Below are positions 23,220-33,811 of a stretch of DNA of 64,000 nucleotides, piece by piece. This DNA is from Spirometra erinaceieuropaei (lineage: Eukaryota > Platyhelminthes > Cestoda > Diphyllobothriidea > Diphyllobothriidae), in the NCBI GenBank assembly GCA_902702965.1, contig CACRXP010000731.1, positions 59,772 to 123,771 of the forward strand, written 5' to 3'. Every line of letters starts with the position of its first letter. The first letter of the stretch is position 1. Position numbers and translations under genes: made by a program. The notes under the pieces are model-generated. The model saw only the letters and a program-made list of their open reading frames with translations. It ran no database searches and was not told the origin of the DNA.

Positions 23220-24590
23220 ACCTAGATCTTGATCTGCTGATCCCCGGCTATTTGGTGTAAGTACTCACCCCTTTGCATGGCTTACTGACCTCTTTTACAC
23301 TCCTGTTTTCTGCCGCGTATTAAAGTGAACCATTTTTCACCAGCTAAACTGAGTTTTTTTCCAAGCAAAAGCCTTAGCGTAATTGCACCAATTTTCAGGA
23401 CAAATTAAACTCGTTATGCACCCAGTGCGCATTATTCATTCACTGAGGCAGTTAAAAAGAACTGGCAACATTTCTTGGTGTCAATAAATCTCGCTGCATA
23501 TTGTCACTTAAAATTTATGTCGGGAAAAGAGGGCACCAAATTTAAATATTTGCTACGTGCAGATCCTTCGATTATTTAGTTAATATTGGGCTGATGCCCT
23601 TCAGGAGTTAATTATTTTCAACGTATAAGTTCATGACAAAAAAACGAGACAAACCCCAGCGACCTTATTCCAGGTATGTGAGTTCAGACCCGACGAAATT
23701 ACCAACTCCATCACCTCATTATAAGAAAGTTCGATCGCAGCTAATGGCAACATCCACCGCATGCCCTACCGGGGCATTTATCTCACTAGCTCCCCCTACT
23801 TCCACTCAGCTGGTTTCGGTGTTAAGAGGATGTCACGGCGGGTGCAGTGTTTGATAAGGCAAGTCAGTCCTTCTACGCGTGCCACACACGAGCTGGCCCA
23901 CACTACATGTACTAGGCTTTCACGAGGACGGCTTGAATTTCACGTGTAGAAGATCTGTAGGGGCCACGTTGCGAAGAAGTCGTTGCAGCCTGAATCCCAC
24001 TCCTGAAAAGGACCACATTATCTCGGCAAGTGACAGTCTTCCTAGCCACAATTCCTGACGCGTCGTCATGGGTTCAAGCGTACAACATTTATCATGGATC
24101 TTGCTGCACATGTAACCCCAGAAACGCACGAGCAGATGCAAATAGAGCCAATAGTGAACACCTGGATATTCTTAAGTCTCGCAGATTTTGAATCCTATGT
24201 GGGACTTGGAAGACCTTTGCGGCCATTAAAGGTTTTGAGAAACGATGAATATACCCTTTACATGCGTGAAACGACACTACTTTTGGTGTTATTGAAAAAG
24301 TAAATTTCCTCCTGCCTGAGGACGAACTGACACGCTAGAGAGCAGCGATAACCTCGGAAAGAGTGTTGCTACGGTGCATACTTCAATACTTTCTTCTCAA
24401 AATGAGCAAGCTGGTATCTGTGCGCCGTTCCGTTACTAAGGTTAGTGGCTGGTTCTGTCTGGTGTGTCCAAAGTTAATACACAGTTTCTTCGACCCCTGT
24501 GTGCAAAAAAACAATTTGCATGACTGATTACCCAAGCATATAGTGCCAAATCGCTTTTACTAGACGGCCATAATATCAGTCACCAGACTG
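23220..24590. other. No gene recognised
   Basis: Several overlapping ORFs of 60-73 codons occur between 23633 and 24303 on both strands; none has a known motif, strong splice border or repeat match. Confidence 0.45.
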
Positions 24591-24599
24591 ATCGCGTCA

Positions 24600-27310
24600 A
24601 TTCATGCTAGATAAGTCTTATCATTATCCAAAATCGGGATTTACGCAGCTTAAAAGGACGGCGTCGAAATTTCACTCGGAGGTGGAGTTGGTCACCCTCA
24701 CCTGCACTGCCGAACCGGGTTGGACGATGGAAAATACGAAGATCAAAGTTGTTTGCTTATGGTCGCATGGTTACGCCGGAGATACTGGAAATCACGGATG
24801 TCTACGCCTCAACAATGAACGGCTCTGTCGAGGCGAAGACCTAGTTCTACGAAGACCCGCACGTCCTCGTGGCATCTGTACCGAAGGCGGACAAGGTGGT
24901 TGTCCTTGGTGACCTCAATTCCCGCGTTGGGACAGACTGCACTGCATGGAGGGGGGGGGGAGTGCCGGGTCCTCACGGGATTGCCGGACGCGATGGCAAT
25001 GGCCTCTCTCTCGTGCAAACTTGCGCGGAACACAGCCTCCTGCTGAAAAACATATTCTTATACCTGCCGATGCTGAAGAAGGCTATCTAGATGCACCTCC
25101 GATCGCGGGACTGGCAGCTACTGGACCACCTTCGCCTCCGTCGACGCGATCGACAGGACGTGCTGGTGACCAAGACAATCTACGACGCCCATGTTTGTAA
25201 GGACCACCGCCTCGTCAACTTCACTATGAGGCTCTGTCTGCAACCCCCCAGAAAGCCGTAAAGTAAGTGACCCCAGGGTAAGCTGAATACTGCTTTGTTG
25301 CCTTTGTCTGCTCACCGTTTGCATATCAACAATCAACTAACCCAGCATATAAAAGACCTGCCAGCTCCAGATGAAAACGCTCACGTAAAGACTCGATGGT
25401 TTCAACTTCGGGACACCGTTGCTTCGACCGCCCTGACTTTCCTCGGCCGCGCACGTCGCCAGCACTGGGACTGGTTTGACTAAAACGACGCAGTCAACAA
25501 CAACCTCCTCGCCGAGAGGTACAGGCTGTACAGAGCCCGTTTCGACTTTCCAATGGATGAAGCGCTAGGCCGAGCGCTCCAGAAACCTCCTCAGCCATTC
25601 CTCAACAATCTCTGATGCCGTCATTGACCGGTTCTCTCAGGTGGAAATCAAAGTCGACCTGGATCTCTCGTCCTCCCTCCCAGAAACTATCCGCGCTGTA
25701 CAACAACTCCCCAACGGGAAAGCACGAGGATCCGGTGCGATCCCAGTTGTGATCTACAAGTACGGTGGCTACCGACTTATGGACCAACTGATGGCGCTAT
25801 TTCGGGAGATGTGGCACTGTGGACTAGTCCCTCAGGACTTCTAGGATGCAACCGTTGTTCACCTCTACGAGCGCAAAGGCAACCGGCAAGTCTGCGACAA
25901 TCACAGGGGCATCTCTCTACTTAACATCGCCTGGAAGATCTTTGCCCGCATTCTCCTCGATTGTCTCAACGGACACCAAGCGCAAGAACTCTTTTCGGAA
26001 AGACAACGTTGGTTCCGACGTCACCGGACTACCATTGACATGGTGTATGCTAATCGCCAGCAGCAGGATAAATATCAGGAGATGCACTTGGTGTGCTAGT
26101 TGTTTGATGGCCGACATTCGCGTCGGTAATTGTTTCAATTTCATCCCGTGCGTTGGACGTTAGTGCGATGATTGCTCGACCATCTGATCAATCGACCTTG
26201 GTGTTGTGACAAGTGTTCACATCTGCCCCCCCCCCCTGCGTGGCCAATTACTCCGCCTAGGCGAAGTCTCAGCACCGAGTATGGAAGGGGAAGGTCGTTG
26301 CACTTGTTAATGGACTGGGGGCCAGAAAACCATGATTCACGTAGCTCCCGGCTCACGCGGTTGTCACCTCTTGCGTGAATTTCGGTCTAGTCATCCAGAA
26401 GTTTGCCTATCCCGAAATGGTCACGCACATGGTACGTCAACTCCACGAGGGAATAGTGGAGATCGTCGAGGACAACGGCGCCATCTCCAAAGGGATGGAG
26501 CAGGGTTGCGCACTCGCTCCCGCCCTCTTCAGCCTTTCATCCTCTGCCATGTTGATGGACGCCTAACGTGGCAGGCACCCTAGAATGCGCGTTGCCTAGC
26601 GGGCATCTTCTCAACAGCAGGCGCATGAATGCCATAACGCGGCTATCTACAACTTATGTCCGGGACTTGCTCTTAGCTGACGATTGCACGCTCAACATGC
26701 CTCCGCTACCAACGCACATTCTGCGCGCAAATCGGCCTCGTAGGACACCCTTGAAGGCAATGCACAACAATCCGACAACGTCAATTTCTCCTTCCACTCT
26801 CATCCCTGCCGAACCCCGCAACAACGACCACGCCGTCACCGACGATCACACTGCCGTTGCCCCGCTGCCATCAATCGCCGACATAATGCGCTCTGACCCG
26901 AAACCTGCATCGATCACAGCGACTACCGTCGTTAAAACCGGGACATCTCTCACGCGCTCCGCCGATGCGACCATGTCTATTGTCCAGTCATCTGCTACCA
27001 CATCCGGCGATGTGGACTCGGTCCGAACCTGTCCTCATTGGGGTCACACATTCACCTCACATATCGGTCTGGTCGGTCACTTGCGAATCCAGCGCGCAGA
27101 GACATGGCGCGAGCCAGTGCCTGGGATATCCACATACACTCCCTGTGTCCGCCTCAATTGCACTCACTGTCCCCGCATATTCATTTACCACATGCGCTTT
27201 TACGGAAACCTGCATCAGACGATCGCCGGTTATACCACACCATTATACCATCGACCACTAGCACCTGCACCGCACATTGCGCATGTGAGGAGTGTGTGTA
27301 GGCATATGGA
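24600..27310 (+). mobile_element. Decayed LINE with C-terminal zinc fingers
   Basis: Translated in shifting frames, the plus strand follows the order of a well-known flatworm LINE ORF. The endonuclease has [20 protein letters not shown] at about 24866-24930 and DHRLVNFTMRLCLQP near 25210. A linker has RWFQLRDTVASTALTFLGRA at 25390-25450. The reverse transcriptase start has LPETIRAVQQLPNGKARGSG at about 25680-25740 and DNHRGISLLNIAWKIFARIL near 25895-25955. QLHEGIVEIVEDNGAISKGM and EQGCALAPALFSL follow at 26435-26540, then LLLADDC at 26667-26690. After this the frame jumps directly to a Thr/Pro-rich zinc-finger tail. Numerous stops make it a dead copy. An inserted Penelope fragment (26130-26370) has replaced the first palm motif. 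Confidence 0.85.
26130..26370 (-). mobile_element. Penelope-like element 3' fragment inside the LINE
   Basis: The minus strand encodes SRELRESWFSGPQSINKCND followed by LPLPYSVLRLRL, the C-terminal signature also found at about 51970-52060 (WFSGPQSINKRND). It is inserted in opposite orientation in the zinc-finger LINE, between the sequences for QEMHLVC and VIQKFAYPEMVTHM. A run of C (26228-26237) lies in the untranslated end. The LINE's first palm motif is absent at this point. Confidence 0.75.
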
Positions 27311-27602
27311 AAGTTGCTTTCAAGGTTTGCGAACGCCTGCTATGTCATCGTCAGCAAACCATGACCCTCGCAGCCTGCTGTGCACTGGTAGTTCTCTGGT
27401 ACCCGTTCCCCTGGCGGTCGATGCTTTTGCGCTCCTTTCGGGTGCATGGCTTCCCGATCATCCACGTTCTTTTGCTGTTTTTGTTGTTGGTCAAAATTCT
27501 GGCCATGTGTTTGTTGTGGACCAGAGAGTGTGGAGCGGCACGCCTAGGTGCAGGTCCGACCACTCCAGCCACCGGCGACCTCCTCATCCCCGGTCTTCTT
27601 GA
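26568..27602 (+). pseudogene. LINE reverse transcriptase end fused to zinc-finger tail
   Basis: A 344-codon open frame starts in the reverse transcriptase (HLLNSRRMNAITRLSTTYV, then LLLADDCTLN, the catalytic palm motif). Within ten residues it becomes a Thr/Pro/Ala-rich linker and then two C2H2-like fingers: CPHWGHTFTSHIGLVGHLRI and CTHCPRIFIYHMRFYGNLH. In intact relatives the reverse transcriptase thumb and connection of some 200 residues lie between these parts, so an internal deletion has joined them in frame. Finger residues are partly decayed (Trp in the first knuckle; final ligands altered). From about 27310 the frame runs into another repeat. It is probably not functional, but the open frame is longer than expected for random decay. 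Confidence 0.7.
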
Positions 27603-28135
27603 CACCGGGCCCGGGTGGGGAGAAGAAGGTGCGATAGATGATGCTCAAGCCTACACTCAATATAAACTGATGCACGCTCAAGTCATCGTGCCTGCTCTCA
27701 CCTTGATGTTGAGCACACGGTGGACATCGCTGGATACGATGGTCGAACTATCAGTTCCTCTCAGTCGATAACTGGCTGGTTACCTGACCTTCGAAGAGTG
27801 TCAGCCCAGGCTAAATGCAGGGTTGCGTCTCACACTTACGGGCTTTAAGGATTGCATGTGTCTGCTATGCTATGATACAAAAAACCATGGCCCTCGCAGC
27901 CTCGTGTGCGCTGGCAGTTCTCTGGAACCTGGTTTCGAACCGATGGATGTGTTTAGGCTCCCGCTGAGTATAAAAACCGTGTGCACAGTAGCCCAGTGGT
28001 TTGTGTCGTTGTGATCTTTCAGACCCATTTTTGTTGCTGGTTGAAATCCTGGTCACGTGTTTGCTATGGATCAGGGAGTGGGATGACACGTCTAGGTGAG
28101 GATCCGGCTGTGCTAACCACTCGCGCCCTCTTCTC
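27340..28135 (+). repeat. Interspersed repeat in two direct copies (R1)
   Basis: 27352-27600 and 27882-28130 share CCATG(A/G)CCCTCGCAGCCT, GTTCTCTGG, GTTG(T)TGGT(C/T)(A)AA, and TGTTTG(T/C)T(G/A)TGGA(C/T)CAG(A/G)GAGTG followed by CACG(C/T)CTAGGTG. A third copy is the reverse complement at 47600-47730, and a weaker one lies at 57900-57990. Open frames over the first copy are spurious. Copies end near a GTCTTCTTGAC block, which links R1 to R2. Confidence 0.7.
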
Positions 28136-28179
28136 CGGATGAAGCAGTGCGGCAGACGCTGAGCAAGTCTATTTTCACC

Positions 28180-28580
28180 ACAATAGAATATATTAATTAA
28201 GTACGGTTGTAAAACTAGTCAACCTGCGGCACAATTCTATAATATTTCAGTTACCTCAGGATGCCGGCTTTCGAACGAACTTCCTTCCGGCTGCATGCAA
28301 AAAATACACTCTGTAAAAAATGACTACTTATGTAAGATGAATTTTTCTCATTGATTTTCGATGCCCCTAAATGCCCAAATATTCCATGAAAAACATACAT
28401 AAAAATATTCATCCCCTTGCTCATTCCGTAGACAATGACGTCTTCTTCCAATTTTATACTCGAAGTAGGGACATAATTTGGTTTTAGAAAAGTTTCTAAT
28501 TGTGAGAATTTTTAATACCGTGAACTGGTCGTTCATAAAACCTCATATCTCTGCATTTACCAATGTGGTCTGTAAAGTTA
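28180..28580 (+). mobile_element. Foldback MITE, left part, runs into assembly gap
   Basis: Family blocks are in order: TTAATTAAGTACGGTTGTAAAACTAG, CAGGATGCCGGCTTTCGAACGAAC, AATGACTACTTATGTAAG, ATTGATTTTCGATG, TTTATACTCGAAG and, past the centre, AACTGGTCGTTCATAAAAC. The right half is missing and may lie in the gap. Foldback structure is a likely cause of the assembly break. Confidence 0.75.
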
Positions 28581-28696
28581 NNNNNNNNNNNNNNNNNNNN
28601 NNNNNNNNNNNNNNNNNNNNNNNNNNNNNNNNNNNNNNNNNNNNNNNNNNNNNNNNNNNNNNNNNNNNNNNNNNNNNNNNNNNNNNNNNNNNNNNN
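28581..28696. other. Assembly gap, 116 N
   Basis: Unsequenced bases, probably of estimated size. The gap probably hides the right half of a MITE and the 5' part of the exon that follows. Confidence 0.99.
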
Positions 28697-28840
28697 CCCT
28701 GCCTTCTTCTTTGGCATACGATTTGCCCTCCTTCAAATCATCACAATGAACTCCATCCTTGCAGTGCTCTGCGGATGGTATCTAATCGGTGCTGTGACGC
28801 TATTGTGCACAGGGCTGGTTCCAGCAACTCGCCAGACAAC
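28697..28840 (+). CDS. Exon A of small membrane protein, gene 2 (5' end in gap)
   Basis: From the gap an open frame runs to a perfect donor, ACAAC|GTGAGT, at 28840/28841, leaving in phase 2. It encodes a hydrophobic stretch: PAFFFGIRFALLQIITMNSI, then LAVLCGWYLIGAVTLLCTGL, then VPATRQT. This matches the plan of exon A in the genes at 14.7 and 42.7 kb (one transmembrane segment, phase-2 exit right after it). The fitting partner on the same strand is the terminal exon at 35574-35703, 6.7 kb away, across an intron containing SINE, R2, R3 and MITE copies. The exon start is not visible. That both exons belong to one gene is inferred from phase and plan only. Confidence 0.5.
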
Positions 28841-29294
28841 GTGAGTTCACCGTGCAAGTTTTGAGTAATGAAGGCAGTGCTTTTCGTATCTTGTGTAGAA
28901 ACGTAGTCGGTACGGTGAACTAATCCCGTCAACAGCTAGCTAACAGGATCGGACTGGAGTGTGAGAAAGAGGAGGAGGGAGTAGAACCGTTACTTGGAGT
29001 CCATCTATACGGTGGACCGGCACATTTCGCACTGTAACGAAGCTGACGCGCTGGAAGTCTTGCTTTGGAGAGCTGCCAACTGACCGGATAAGTGGATTCT
29101 CGGGAGTGTTTTGCAGTGATTAAAGGGCTGGAGGGTGGGCTGCAACAGTTCCTTCCCAACGCTGTCTTGCCGGCAGTCTCACACACGTGAGATTCGAGCG
29201 GCATTTACATTGCCCCGGAGCATGCGGCACGCGTTTGGCACGCGTAGACGGGTTGTTTAGCTTTGCCAGTCGCTGCGCCCATGCCCACTTCCGT

Positions 29295-29560
29295 TCTTCT
29301 TGATATCGTTGGTAGATGGGCGCTCACCGATCACTCTTACGGAACTCACTCGTTCCTTTGTGCCTTACGGGCACTCTCTCTCGAGCCCAACCAGCAGTCG
29401 CACAGTGGCGCGTGATACACGCGGAATGTTATTATTGACAAATACAAGGGAGACTGGAATGGCCATTTCTGGCTTATTAGCCGTCCTCAGCCAGTCATAC
29501 CCAACCTAAGGCGTGGAACATCGGAGGCTCGAGCCGATCGAAACCGATAGGACAAAGGGC
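29295..29560 (-). mobile_element. tRNA-derived SINE copy, reverse orientation
   Basis: The plus strand reads GGAATGGCCATTTCTGGCTTATTAGCC, CAGCCAGTCATACCCAA and CTCGAGCCCAACCAGCAG, the reverse complement of the SINE body at 38840-39020. The tRNA-like head is damaged: CTCGAGCC of the B-box area remains near 29530, followed by the 5' CGAAACCGATAGGAC in reverse. The ORF here is spurious. Confidence 0.75.
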
Positions 29561-29599
29561 CCCTGACTCAGTGCTTAGAGGCGTCGGAATTCTTGATAT

Positions 29600-29760
29600 C
29601 GTCTTGTCTTCAGAGCAGGGTGGGTGGAAGGGGAGAGAGTGCGGTGGATGCGGCGAAAGCCATTCTCTCCCTCAGTTTAAGTTAAATCGCGCGCAAGTCC
29701 CCGCTGATGCGACTAGGCGATTTACTTCGTCCTTTGCGACGCTCAAACTGGCCTGGTGAG
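29600..29760 (+). repeat. Interspersed repeat R2 fragment
   Basis: Contains GGGTGGGTGGAAGGGGAGAGAGTGCGGTGGATGCGGC, matching 58030-58075 (GAGAGAGTGCGGTAGATGCAGC) and inverted fragments at 14.2 and 47.56 kb. About 360 bases upstream, 29240-29300 (GTAGACGGGTTGTTTAGC) matches 53235-53260 and 56640-56660, probably the start of the same repeat. Confidence 0.5.
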
Positions 29761-29764
29761 TAGG

Positions 29765-31290
29765 AAGACCAGGAGTTTCAATGAAGTCCGCGGGTTCTTC
29801 AGGTGGGTGCCGGAGATATGAGTCATACGCCAGCAGCAAATCTTGCCGAAAATGAGACTGTGGACTACCTGTCCTGAGGTCTAGGTAGCACAAGCTCCAC
29901 TGAGTGAGAAATAGTCATTTTTCTCAGAACGTTTTTAAAGTCCCCAAATTCTGTCGGGGCGCAGGCGTAAGCTGTGTCATTTACCTCACATGGCGAGTCC
30001 ATTTTTTATTTTGAACTAGGTTTCTGCTTGGATTGCCAGAGAGAAGATAGATTATTGCAAATTATGTCATTAATTTTATGCAGGAGTATCTCTGTATGGA
30101 GCAGATCCATGTATCAAGCGCTCTCCTCTGAAACTGTATGCAGATGCCAGTGGCCTATCGCAAATATCCGCGAAAAGTCGCATTTAGATCAAGGGATGTC
30201 AGTTCCGTCAAACGTTTGCTTTTGATTAATTGCCAGCACACCCATTAAATTAACATTTCCAATGGTATGTTGAGCGATTTAAAAGTGTCAACGAGTCGGG
30301 GGACGTTTGCAGAGTTTAATCACGTGACGCACCCTAGACGGAAACTTCCACGCACCGCACCCAGTTTCATCTGTCAGGCTCCGACAGAAGACTGGTGCAC
30401 AAGGAATGGAAGCCTGAGCGGCGGGGGATGGACTGAGGCCGACATTGGGGGCCCCATTCAAATGGATAAATAGTGCATTCCTCGCCATTAAAAATGCGAC
30501 GGACTTGAATCTTCTTAGTTCAGTGAATATTCCCATGTTACAATTGAAAAGTCGATTTGGCAAACATATGTTTTCGGTAACTCGTAATCAGGTCAAAACA
30601 GTTACATAAAAGTGGAAATCATGTGAAGTTACAGGGTTTGTAAGTGATTCGGGGGCTATTAACACTCATCGTTCCCACGTCACTCATCGTTCACACGCCA
30701 CTCGCATGGCGAGGCGTGCTATGGCGTGGTCGGCGTGTCGTGGTCATTGGGTCAAGGAGGCGAGGGGGAGGAGGGACATAGGCTGTGAGTAATGTTTGTA
30801 CGTCGGGTACGTTGTGCACGCACCACTGCCATCAGGAGGCTGGGGCGACCTGCAATCATCTGGGGTCGGCGTTGGCCACGGAAGACAGAGCGCCTGTGTC
30901 AGAGTCTTCTGACAACATAGCACTGGATTGACTAGCCGTATAGCCACTGCCTCGGCTGTCGCTATCACCCCTTTGGCGTAGTCTTCTGGAGAAGCTTGCT
31001 GGTGTCCGGTAGACAAGCTGAAAGGCTTCTTTGGCATCGACTCGGTGATTCGTATCGAAAAGATGTGCGAGAATCGAACTTTAAATTGAATTATTTTTAC
31101 CTCTGACTAGCCAGGCAGATATGTGTTCACGTACTTACTTTTCCAGGAGCCTCGTTGTCCTGGCACGCTGTTAGTCATGGTTTAAAGGGTTACCAGCTCA
31201 CGGTATAAATCTTCCCTATTCAAAAATGAGGGCCAGACTTCAGTGGCTCCTTTTTACCGTAGTCTTTATGGTACTGTCACTTGTGCAATG
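29765..31290. other. No gene recognised
   Basis: Intronic if gene 2 is real. A 97-codon minus-strand ORF at 30744-31037 has no recognised motif. A GTATAAAT box at 31203-31210 stands 16 bases before an ATG opening a signal-peptide-like sequence (LQWLLFTVVFMVLSLVQC), but repeat R3 starts soon after and no support exists for a promoter. Confidence 0.4.
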
Positions 31291-31299
31291 CTTTACCGT

Positions 31300-31435
31300 A
31301 CTAACAACACAGGTATTAGCTAAAAGCTTAGCGATGCGTGTTTCGCCGATCTTATGCTGCTGCCTGACGCAGCTGCGAGGGGTTCGGCTCGTCAGTGGGT
31401 CCCCCAGCTTTCCCTGTGTGTTCTCTGGTATATGA
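31300..31435 (+). repeat. Interspersed repeat R3
   Basis: TACTAACAACACAGGTATTAGC followed by GTGTTTCGCCGATCTTATGCTGC and GCTGCGAGGGGTTCGGCTCG matches 58452-58590 closely and 61485-61555 in part. Copies share an identical order of blocks. The origin is unknown, with no visible poly(A) or TIR. Confidence 0.65.
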
Positions 31436-32821
31436 ATTCCAGTTTCAACTTGCCTTGTTTAATTTGGGAGGAAACTAATGCGCAAACTTGGAGTAACTCT
31501 TTCGAAATAGACCTTTTTAGGTACGGTCCGAAGTTTGATATGCATTGTCACTTGTGTGTGATCCGAAACCACCGTTAAGAAATGAGCCTGAGGGAAATGC
31601 AGTTAGGGGCCAAGTTATGTGTGGAAGGCTTAAGTTTTTCCGCCCGCGCCCACCTCCGGTTATCCTGACTCCCTCTTACTACCTGGCCTGTAGGGGGGGA
31701 TGGGACGTTGAAAGACAGAGTGAGGTAGATACAGTGCAAGTCTGATTCATTATGAACAACTCCCCGTGGAAGTCACCGCCCTTGCCCTCACTTCGTAGGG
31801 CAGTGGTCGGTTTCGTCGCCAGCTGAAGCAAGTGGAGGAAGTGAGCTAGTGCATAGTCGTTATGACACGACGTCTGTCCTTTTACTCCGTGTTATGCTGG
31901 AGTTAGGTTATCACCACAGCTGTCTCAGGGCTCCAAGAAAATGTTATGCTCTCCAGAGGAGAGGATTCTCTAGGAATACGGAGAGCTAGAACCCGCCGTC
32001 GCGAGGGTATACTGACATAACAGCTTGGATCGCTCCGTTACTGCCGTGTTCCCTACTTGTAAGGCCCCTTCGACGTCCGTCTTATGACTGGTATTCAGAA
32101 GGTGAGACGGGATAGCGCTCGGAATGGGCCTGGTTATATCCCCTGACTTAGCCACTTCGAATAATGTTTTTATACTCTTTTAGTTCCTCTTACCGTAGCT
32201 GTCCACAGGAATCGAGAAAAACGTTTTTGTTTTAGTTTTAAAAAATGGTTTTATAAAAAAATCTTTTTGTAAAACTTTAAAAAAGTTTTCAAAAAGTTTT
32301 CTAACTGCTGTATAATTCGTAGCCTGATTATTCAATGTATTAGCACTTAGTGATTTCAGTCTACAAAATGCATATGTTCTGCGCCATGTGTTCTATGCCT
32401 TAACAAAGATATCACCTAGAGTCCATAAAATTTTGCTATGAATGCGGACTATGTTGTACGTTTGCGCTGAAGTGCCTTGGCGACAGTCTCCCAATTCGGC
32501 CTCATTCTCTGCTTCCTCTCTACTGGACCAGTCCACTGTACGAGCTGACCAGCTATATGATGTTGGGATTGGGTGTAGGGACATTAAAAAACATCGTCGG
32601 AATTCCCCGGGTGGACTGCCAGAACAAAAGACACCTGGGGGTTATAAGTGAAAAATATGAGGTCAGATTATTAGGTGACGTATTGAAGAAAAAAGCCGAA
32701 GACGTGTCCCATCCGCTGGGCATGGGTTGTCACCGAGGACTTCAGCCTTATAGATACCGGATGGTTCTCATGCAGACGCGTCAACGGTTGTCGCTGGTCT
32801 CCTAGATGCTGACTCACAGAA

Positions 32822-33809
32822 CAGTGAGGGACCGATCTCATGCAATGTTGGTCAAAATTCTGAAATGCATTTTCGGTCAGGAAGGATAACTTGGGTGGGG
32901 GTAGTGATTAGTTTGTAGCAAGATCCTGTAATATTTGGGATTTGGCAGGATGTCGGTTTTTAAATGCATTTCCTTTCAATCTCCTGTAGAAACTGTGTTC
33001 GGCAAAAAAGTGACTGCTTAAGAAGCATACATTTTCGCACTTATTTTCGGTGGTCTTATAAATTCAAATATATTTTTTAAAAAACATACACAGAAGTATG
33101 CTTTCTTTCACGCGTTTGATACAATGTCAAGTTAAATTTACATTTTGTACGTGGAGGAGGAGTATATTTATGTTTTAAAAAAGTTTTCTTATTCCTGAAT
33201 AATTTGGAACCTGCTCAGCCAATGCATTAGCACCTAATGGTTTCAGTCTATAAGATGTATGAGTTCTGCATAAAGAAAGTCGTATACCCCTTTAAGCCTT
33301 TAAAGAAACATTCTATTCAGTCAATAAAATTTTACAATGGATGCGGACTACGTTGTCCACTTCATGAGGAGCAGTGGTAGCCGGACAGGTACGATGCTGT
33401 ATGAATGGACATTGCACGGTCATCAAAATTCTCATAATTAGAAACTTTTTAAAACCAAATTATACTCCTGCTTCGAGTATAAAGTATAAAGTTGGCGTGA
33501 TTCTGTATTAAACGCGTGAAAGAAAAAATAATTTTGTCATGTTTTTTATAAGTTATATTTTAATTTATAAGACCATCGAAAATCAATGGGAAAAATGCGT
33601 GCTACTTAAGTGGTCATTTTTTGCCGAATATGATTTCTACAGGGGATTGAAAAGAAGTGCCTTTAAAAGTTGACATCCCGCCGAGTCCGGAATGCTATAG
33701 GATTATGCCCCAAGAGAATTAGTCTTACAACCCCACTTAAATTGTCCTTACTGATCGACAATGCGCTTCAGAAATTTGGCCAACATTTCATGAGATCGGT
33801 CACTCACCG
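32822..33809. mobile_element. Complete foldback MITE, about 990 bp
   Basis: Ends CAGTGAGGGACCGATCTCATG and CATGAGATCGGTCACTCACCG are inverted. TA follows the right end; the left flank reads AA. Arms pair for about 450 bp (left CTGAAATGCATTTTCGGTC, right GACAATGCGCTTCAG). It belongs to the GTGACCGATCTCAT end-type with the 17.6 kb copy and lies within the presumed intron of gene 2. Confidence 0.85.
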
Positions 33810-33811
33810 TA

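Noticed and set aside
27292..27771. 159-codon plus-strand ORF with hydrophobic region
   Set aside because: Lies across repeats R1 and R2; the frame is not open in other copies.
31203..31310. TATA-like box and signal-peptide-like ORF
   Set aside because: Only 16 bases between box and ATG, and repeat R3 begins within the ORF.
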